From NCBI RefSeq assembly GCF_000421145.1, contig NZ_ATWH01000005.1:62001-126000 (forward strand): DNA of 64,000 nt, given 5' to 3'. The translations under genes were made by a program, and so were the position numbers. Numbering within the stretch: the stretch's first letter is position 1; every line of letters begins with the position of its first letter. The notes beneath the pieces are model-generated. The model worked only from the letters and a program-made list of their open reading frames with translations, ran no database searches and was not told the DNA's origin. The stretch is from Glaciibacter superstes DSM 21135 (lineage in GTDB: Bacteria > Actinomycetota > Actinomycetes > Actinomycetales > Microbacteriaceae). This document shows positions 60,332-64,000 of the stretch, one piece after another.

Positions 60332-60847
60332 ATGACGACAAGTACTGAACTGCTCTCCGACGCAATCGAACGCATCCGTGGTGTTGTGCATCGAACTCTC
60401 GCCGGTCTCGACGACGACCAGTTGACCTTCAGAATCGACCCCGAAGCGAACACGATCGCCTGGCTCGTCTGGCACCTCACCCGCGTGCAAGACGACCACG
60501 TCGCCGATGTCGCCGGCACCGACCAGGTCTGGACGACCGGTGGTTGGCACGAACGATTCGCCCTCCCGTTCGAGGCGTCGGCCACCGGTTACGGGCAGTC
60601 GGCAACGGATGTCGGAGGGGTGCGCGGCGTCGCGGCCGAAGACCTCGGTGCGTACCACGACGCCGTGGCCGACCAGACGCTGCACTACCTCGGCACCCTC
60701 GGCGAGAGCGATCTCGACCGGGTCGTCGACATGTCGTGGAACCCGCCCGTCACCCTCGCGGTGCGGCTCGTGAGCGTGATCTCCGACGACCTGCAGCACG
60801 CGGGGCAGGCATCCTTCGTTCGTGGCGTTCTCACCCGCCGCGCGTAA
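60332..60847 (+). CDS. DinB/DUF664-like four-helix protein
   Basis: The 171-residue helical protein has the DinB-fold pattern with NTIAWLVWHLTRVQDDHVAD and a late DDLQHAGQASFVRG; the His residues of these segments form the metal site of the superfamily. In Actinobacteria such proteins include thiol-dependent S-transferases and isomerases (mycothiol-linked). The function of this one is unknown. Confidence 0.8.
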   Translation: MTTSTELLSDAIERIRGVVHRTLAGLDDDQLTFRIDPEANTIAWLVWHLTRVQDDHVADVAGTDQVWTTGGWHERFALPFEASATGYGQSATDVGGVRGVAAEDLGAYHDAVADQTLHYLGTLGESDLDRVVDMSWNPPVTLAVRLVSVISDDLQHAGQASFVRGVLTRRA

Positions 60848-60896
60848 GCGGCCCTGCCCTCTCCCTCTCCTCCCATCTCTCTCCCCTCCCACCACC

Positions 60897-60959
60897 CGCC
60901 GAACCGTGACTTGAGCACCTTCCCGGGCCCTGGGAAGGTGCTTAATTCACGGTTCGGCG
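60897..60959. repeat. 28-bp-arm palindrome
   Basis: Arms 60897-60924 and 60932-60959 pair at 26 of 28 positions around GGGCCCT. The outer part is CGCCGAACCGTGA and the inner part AGCACCTTCCC. It is unlike families A and B. A pyrimidine-rich tract (60854-60895) precedes it. It lies between the DUF664-like and ArsR genes. Confidence 0.85.
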
Positions 60960-61001
60960 AGCTCGAACGCAGGTGACGCGACAGGATTCTGGGACGCGGG
61001 G

Positions 61002-61029
61002 TTGACATCCGTCGTCAGCGCGGTAATCT
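61002..61029 (+). promoter_or_regulatory. ArsR operon promoter
   Basis: TTGACA (61002-61007) and TAATCT (61024-61029) are 16 bases apart, close to the housekeeping sigma consensus. The following CCAATCGCTTCTAGAACG is a possible ArsR-binding site before the ribosome binding site AAAGGG (61052-61057). Confidence 0.7.
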
Positions 61030-61066
61030 GTAACCAATCGCTTCTAGAACGAAAGGGTTATGGAAC

Positions 61067-61456
61067 ATGGCAGACCAGCTCACCACCGTCTTCGCAGCAC
61101 TCGCCGACCCGACAAGACGTGCGATTCTGCACCGCCTCACGCAGGGCGACGCCAACGTTGCAGACCTTGCAGAGCCTTTCGCGATGAGCCAGCCGGCCAT
61201 CTCGAAGCACCTCAAGGTACTCGAGTCCGCCGGCCTCATCTCGCGCAATCGCGTGGCCACTGCGCGGTTCAGTCATCTCGAAGCCGAGCCGCTGAAGGAG
61301 GCGACCGAATACATGGAGAAGTATCGACGCTTCTGGAAGGTGAGTTTCGACCGCCTCGACGAAGCCCTCGCGGCCTACCAAAACACCGCGAACAGCGCAG
61401 CAGAAGACGCTCCCCAACACGACGCACACACCAACAAGGAGAACGAAAATGAGTAG
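61067..61456 (+). CDS. ArsR-family regulator
   Basis: A 129-residue winged-helix repressor (FAALADPTRRAILHRLTQGD, then MSQPAISKHLKVLESAGLIS). It lacks the Cys pairs of metal sensors and belongs to the group encoded with SRPBCC/AHSA1 proteins. AAAGGG precedes the ATG. Its last codons overlap the SRPBCC start, so it probably represses its own operon. Confidence 0.9.
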   Translation: MADQLTTVFAALADPTRRAILHRLTQGDANVADLAEPFAMSQPAISKHLKVLESAGLISRNRVATARFSHLEAEPLKEATEYMEKYRRFWKVSFDRLDEALAAYQNTANSAAEDAPQHDAHTNKENENE

Positions 61457-61916
61457 CAACAGCATCCCAGAGGTGACCGACCGCGACGTCTTCATCACCC
61501 GCAGCTTTGCGGCCCCGGTCGACGTGGTCTGGAAGTTCTGGACCCAGCCAGAACTCCTCGCCCAGTGGTTCGGCCCAGAGGGCATCACCGTTTCACCAGA
61601 CTCGATCGCCATCGAGGCGCGCGAGGGCGGCAGCTGGAACCTCACCATGAAAGACGACGCAGGCGAGTACCCGATCACGGCGACCATCACGAAGCTCGTC
61701 CTGAACGAATACCTCGAAATGACCCTGCGCGCCGAGTCCGGCGCCGGCCTGCTCGAGAACGAGATTCTACGCATCCAGTTCCACGACCACGGCGAGAAGA
61801 CCCGGCTGACGCTGCACCAAGGGCCGTTCGCGCCGGAGATGCGCGACATGACCCGAGACGGCTGGAACCAGTCGTTCCAGAAGCTCGACACGATCCTCGA
61901 GGGAGCAGAAGCATGA
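61449..61916 (+). CDS. SRPBCC (AHSA1-like) protein
   Basis: A 155-residue START-like helix-grip protein. Its domain runs from FITRSFAAPVDVVWKFWTQP through LAQWFGPEGI to GWNQSFQKLDTIL, the AHSA1 pattern. It binds small hydrophobic ligands or assists folding in related proteins. It is coupled to ArsR (8-base overlap) and to the hydrolase downstream (ATGA). Confidence 0.9.
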   Translation: MSSNSIPEVTDRDVFITRSFAAPVDVVWKFWTQPELLAQWFGPEGITVSPDSIAIEAREGGSWNLTMKDDAGEYPITATITKLVLNEYLEMTLRAESGAGLLENEILRIQFHDHGEKTRLTLHQGPFAPEMRDMTRDGWNQSFQKLDTILEGAEA

Positions 61917-62746
61917 GCCAGCCCACAACGGATGCCGCCGGCACCGAAACCCACACCGCGCGTTCCGCAGACGGCACGGCCATCGCCTACGAGAAGGTCG
62001 GCACCGGACCGGCCCTGGTGCTCGTTGACGGCGCCCTCTGTTACCGCGGGTTCGGGCCGTGCCGCAGTCTTGCGAACCACCTTGCCGACCGTTTCACCGT
62101 CTACTTTTACGACCGGCGCGGTCGCGGCGAGAGTGGTGACACCCAGCCGTACGCTCCAGAGCGCGAGTACGAAGACTTGGCAGCGGTGATCAACGCGGCT
62201 GGCGGGAACGCATACATCACCGGCTTCTCATCGGGAGCCGCCCTGGCGTTGCAGGCCGCAGCATCCGGTGTCGCCATGCGGAAGCTGGCCGTCTACGAGG
62301 CCCCGTATATCGGCCTGAAAGAGGTGAAGGGCGTCAAGCCCGACTACCTGGCCCATCTGAACGAACTGGTCGCCACTGACAAGCGTGGCGCAGCCGTTGG
62401 CTACTTCATGGTGAAGATCGTCGGAGGTCCGGCCTTCCTGCCGATCATGATGCGCCTGATGCCCAAGATCTGGAAGCAGCTCAAGGGCGTCGCGCACACG
62501 CTGCCGAACGACGCGGCGGTCTTGGGTAGCTTCGACGTTCCGGCGGATGTGCTGGCGAACGTCGGCGTGCCGACGCTCGTGATGGGCGGCAGCAAGGCGA
62601 AGCCGAACATGGCCAGGGCCGTGAGCGGTGTGGCCGATGCGGTGCCGGGTTCCACGCGGAAGACGCTGGCCGGCCAGACTCACCAGGTCGCAGACGAGGC
62701 GATCGCGCCCGAACTCGTCGAATTCTTCACGGTGCCGAGATCATGA
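61913..62746 (+). CDS. Alpha/beta hydrolase
   Basis: The protein is 277 residues from ATG 61913, overlapping the SRPBCC stop. The nucleophile Ser lies in GFSSGAA, the catalytic His probably in GQTHQV near the C-terminus, and YDRRGRGESGDT is a conserved strand-loop of the fold. The substrate is unknown. Longer readings into the upstream gene are shadows. Confidence 0.88.
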   Translation: MSQPTTDAAGTETHTARSADGTAIAYEKVGTGPALVLVDGALCYRGFGPCRSLANHLADRFTVYFYDRRGRGESGDTQPYAPEREYEDLAAVINAAGGNAYITGFSSGAALALQAAASGVAMRKLAVYEAPYIGLKEVKGVKPDYLAHLNELVATDKRGAAVGYFMVKIVGGPAFLPIMMRLMPKIWKQLKGVAHTLPNDAAVLGSFDVPADVLANVGVPTLVMGGSKAKPNMARAVSGVADAVPGSTRKTLAGQTHQVADEAIAPELVEFFTVPRS

Positions 62747-63183
62747 CCACGTTTCGCACAGCACTGCAGCTGACCGGCAAGGTGTCAGGCATCCCGGTTC
62801 CCGAGGAGGTCGTTCTCGGCCTCGGCGCCGGCAAGCGCGTGCCGGTGGCCGTGACGCTGAACGGCTACACCTATCGCAACACGGTTGGTCCCTATCGCGG
62901 CGAATATATGATCGCGCTGAGCGTGGAGAATCGCGAGGCCGCCGGTCTGGTCGGCGACGAGGAGATCGACGTCACGATCGAGGTCGATTCCGCACCGCGT
63001 GAGGTTGAGGTTCCGGCCGACTTCGCTGCCGCGTTGGCGACGGATGCCGCGGCGCAGGCCGCATTCGACAAGCTCTCATACAGCGGGAAGCGGCAGCACA
63101 CCCTCTCCATCGAGGGCGCGAAGACGCCCGAGACCCGCCAGCGCCGCATTGCGAAGTCGATCGCCACCTTGGGAAGCGCTTGA
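62743..63183 (+). CDS. DUF1905/YdeI-type protein
   Basis: The 146-residue protein has an N-terminal DUF1905 beta-domain (GLGAGKRVPVAVTLNGYTYR, PYRGEYMIALS) and a short C-terminal helical segment with FDKLSYSGKRQHTLSIEGAK, the OmpD-associated YdeI-like motif. The biochemical role is not known. The ATG overlaps the hydrolase stop, so it is the fourth gene of the ArsR operon. Confidence 0.85.
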   Translation: MTTFRTALQLTGKVSGIPVPEEVVLGLGAGKRVPVAVTLNGYTYRNTVGPYRGEYMIALSVENREAAGLVGDEEIDVTIEVDSAPREVEVPADFAAALATDAAAQAAFDKLSYSGKRQHTLSIEGAKTPETRQRRIAKSIATLGSA

Positions 63184-63273
63184 CCCGTCGGCCGGGCCGA
63201 ACATGGGCGAAGTTTGGCAACGGCTGCCGGCCCTGCACGCACCGTAAAGTGTCGGTAAGCGTTGGAGGACGAC

Positions 63274-63951
63274 ATGAATGAGACCGTGATCACGGTGCAG
63301 GGAACGTATTCGCACTACCAGCCGGCCGAACGGGCGACCGTGAGTCTGTCTGTGCACCACGAGTCCGAACAACGACAGAGCGCGTTCACTGCCACCGTCG
63401 CAGCGGCAGACGCGGTGCGCGCGCAGATCACCGCCCTGCACGAGGGTGTTGCCGGGCACGTGACCTGGTGGTCGAGCGACCAGGTGCAGGTGTGGAGCGC
63501 GAAGCCGTGGAACAACGATGGCAAACAACTGCCTCTCGTGCACCACTCGCGCGTCACCTTCCGGGTGAAATTCAAGGACTTCGATGCCCTCGCCCAGTGG
63601 TCGGAATCGGTCGCTGCGGTCAACGGCGTCGCCATCAGCGGCGTGGTCTGGGCGCTCACCGACGCGCGCAAGAAGGAGCTCATCGACGAAGTGCGCACTC
63701 GCGCGGTGCAGGATGCCGTGGCGAAAGCATCCGTCTACGGCGCGAGCCTGGGACTCGGCCCGGTGCGCGCGATCGCGGTCGCCGACCCCGGCATGCTCGG
63801 CGACGGCGGATCCAGCGAAAGTGCGCCGCAGCTGATGACGTACGCGCGCAGTGCGTCGATTCCGGATGCCGGCAGCGGCCCAGCCCTGTCGTTCAAGCCG
63901 GAAGACATCGAGATGTCAGCGACCGTCGACGTGCGCTTCGTCGCCAGCTAG
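63274..63951 (+). CDS. SIMPL-domain (DUF541) protein
   Basis: The protein is 225 residues from ATG 63274, with GGAGGA close upstream. The whole chain is one SIMPL domain (VITVQGTYSHYQPAERATVS, VTFRVKFKDFDALAQW, AVQDAVAKASVYGASLGL). Unlike many family members it has no signal peptide, so it is probably cytosolic. The role is unknown. The 49 bases after it to the window end hold nothing recognisable. Confidence 0.85.
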   Translation: MNETVITVQGTYSHYQPAERATVSLSVHHESEQRQSAFTATVAAADAVRAQITALHEGVAGHVTWWSSDQVQVWSAKPWNNDGKQLPLVHHSRVTFRVKFKDFDALAQWSESVAAVNGVAISGVVWALTDARKKELIDEVRTRAVQDAVAKASVYGASLGLGPVRAIAVADPGMLGDGGSSESAPQLMTYARSASIPDAGSGPALSFKPEDIEMSATVDVRFVAS

Positions 63952-64000
63952 AAGGGTGCGCGATGGCGGCATTCGAGTGACGGATGTCGGTTGGCGCGAG

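Overview
The window is high-GC DNA with dense ATGA/GTGA-coupled operons, GTG/TTG starts, CUT1-type sugar ABC transporters that lack their own ATPase, a CarD-like regulator and a class E-like sortase signal (LAKTG). This points to an actinobacterium, most likely a member of the Micrococcales (Microbacteriaceae-like). That placement is inferred from sequence style only.

Layout. 1-1215: end of an M20 amidohydrolase, cut by the window edge. 1.3-35.1 kb: a glycoside-utilisation region. It holds a GH106 rhamnosidase-like enzyme with a GH1 beta-glucosidase; a SorC-controlled sugar operon (binding protein, two permeases, LacI regulator, an unassigned TIM-barrel hydrolase, a mannose-6-phosphate-isomerase-like cupin) divergent from a polyol-type dehydrogenase; a secreted DUF5722-like clan GH-A enzyme; a HepT/MntA toxin-antitoxin module flanked by a 194-bp direct repeat; an AraC regulator; a ferredoxin/ferredoxin reductase/cytochrome P450 operon; a secreted beta-helix protein; a second CUT1 transporter; a GH78 rhamnosidase; and a LacI regulator. 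Five near-identical LacI-type boxes (consensus TGAAACGWTTYA) lie in front of GH106-GH1, the DUF5722-like gene, the second binding protein, its permeases, and GH78/lacI. They suggest one regulon for rhamnose-containing plant glycosides, perhaps pectin side chains.

35.4-47.2 kb: an operon of a ribbon-helix-helix regulator, a DUF4097 protein and a DrrAB-like ABC exporter; a small gene with an SOS-type box; a Fic protein; a 1700-residue cell-wall-anchored phosphoesterase with three lamin-tail-like domains; a TetR gene with a leaderless promoter; and a CarD-like protein. 47.4-52.4 kb: a MNT-type nucleotidyltransferase with a broken HEPN partner, a FadR-type GntR regulator, a nitroreductase, a threonine-synthase-like enzyme and a beta-propeller lipoprotein.

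52.6-59.4 kb is an eight-gene operon: a 6PGDH-like dehydrogenase, a GntR regulator, a DUF6282-like amidohydrolase, a PIG-L/GalB-like hydratase, an RraA/LigK-like aldolase, and a NitT/TauT-type ABC transporter. The best reading is uptake and breakdown of a small polycarboxylate through an oxalomesaconate-like intermediate, using non-orthologous enzymes. It is the strongest candidate for an undescribed system here. 59.5-64 kb holds housekeeping and accessory genes: SRAP, DUF664, an ArsR-SRPBCC-hydrolase-DUF1905 operon, and a SIMPL protein.

Between genes there are several long imperfect palindromes of at least two recurring families (A and B, twice found side by side) plus two single-copy types. 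They sit mostly at gene ends and lack T-tracts. No rRNA, tRNA, CRISPR array, insertion sequence or origin was recognised.
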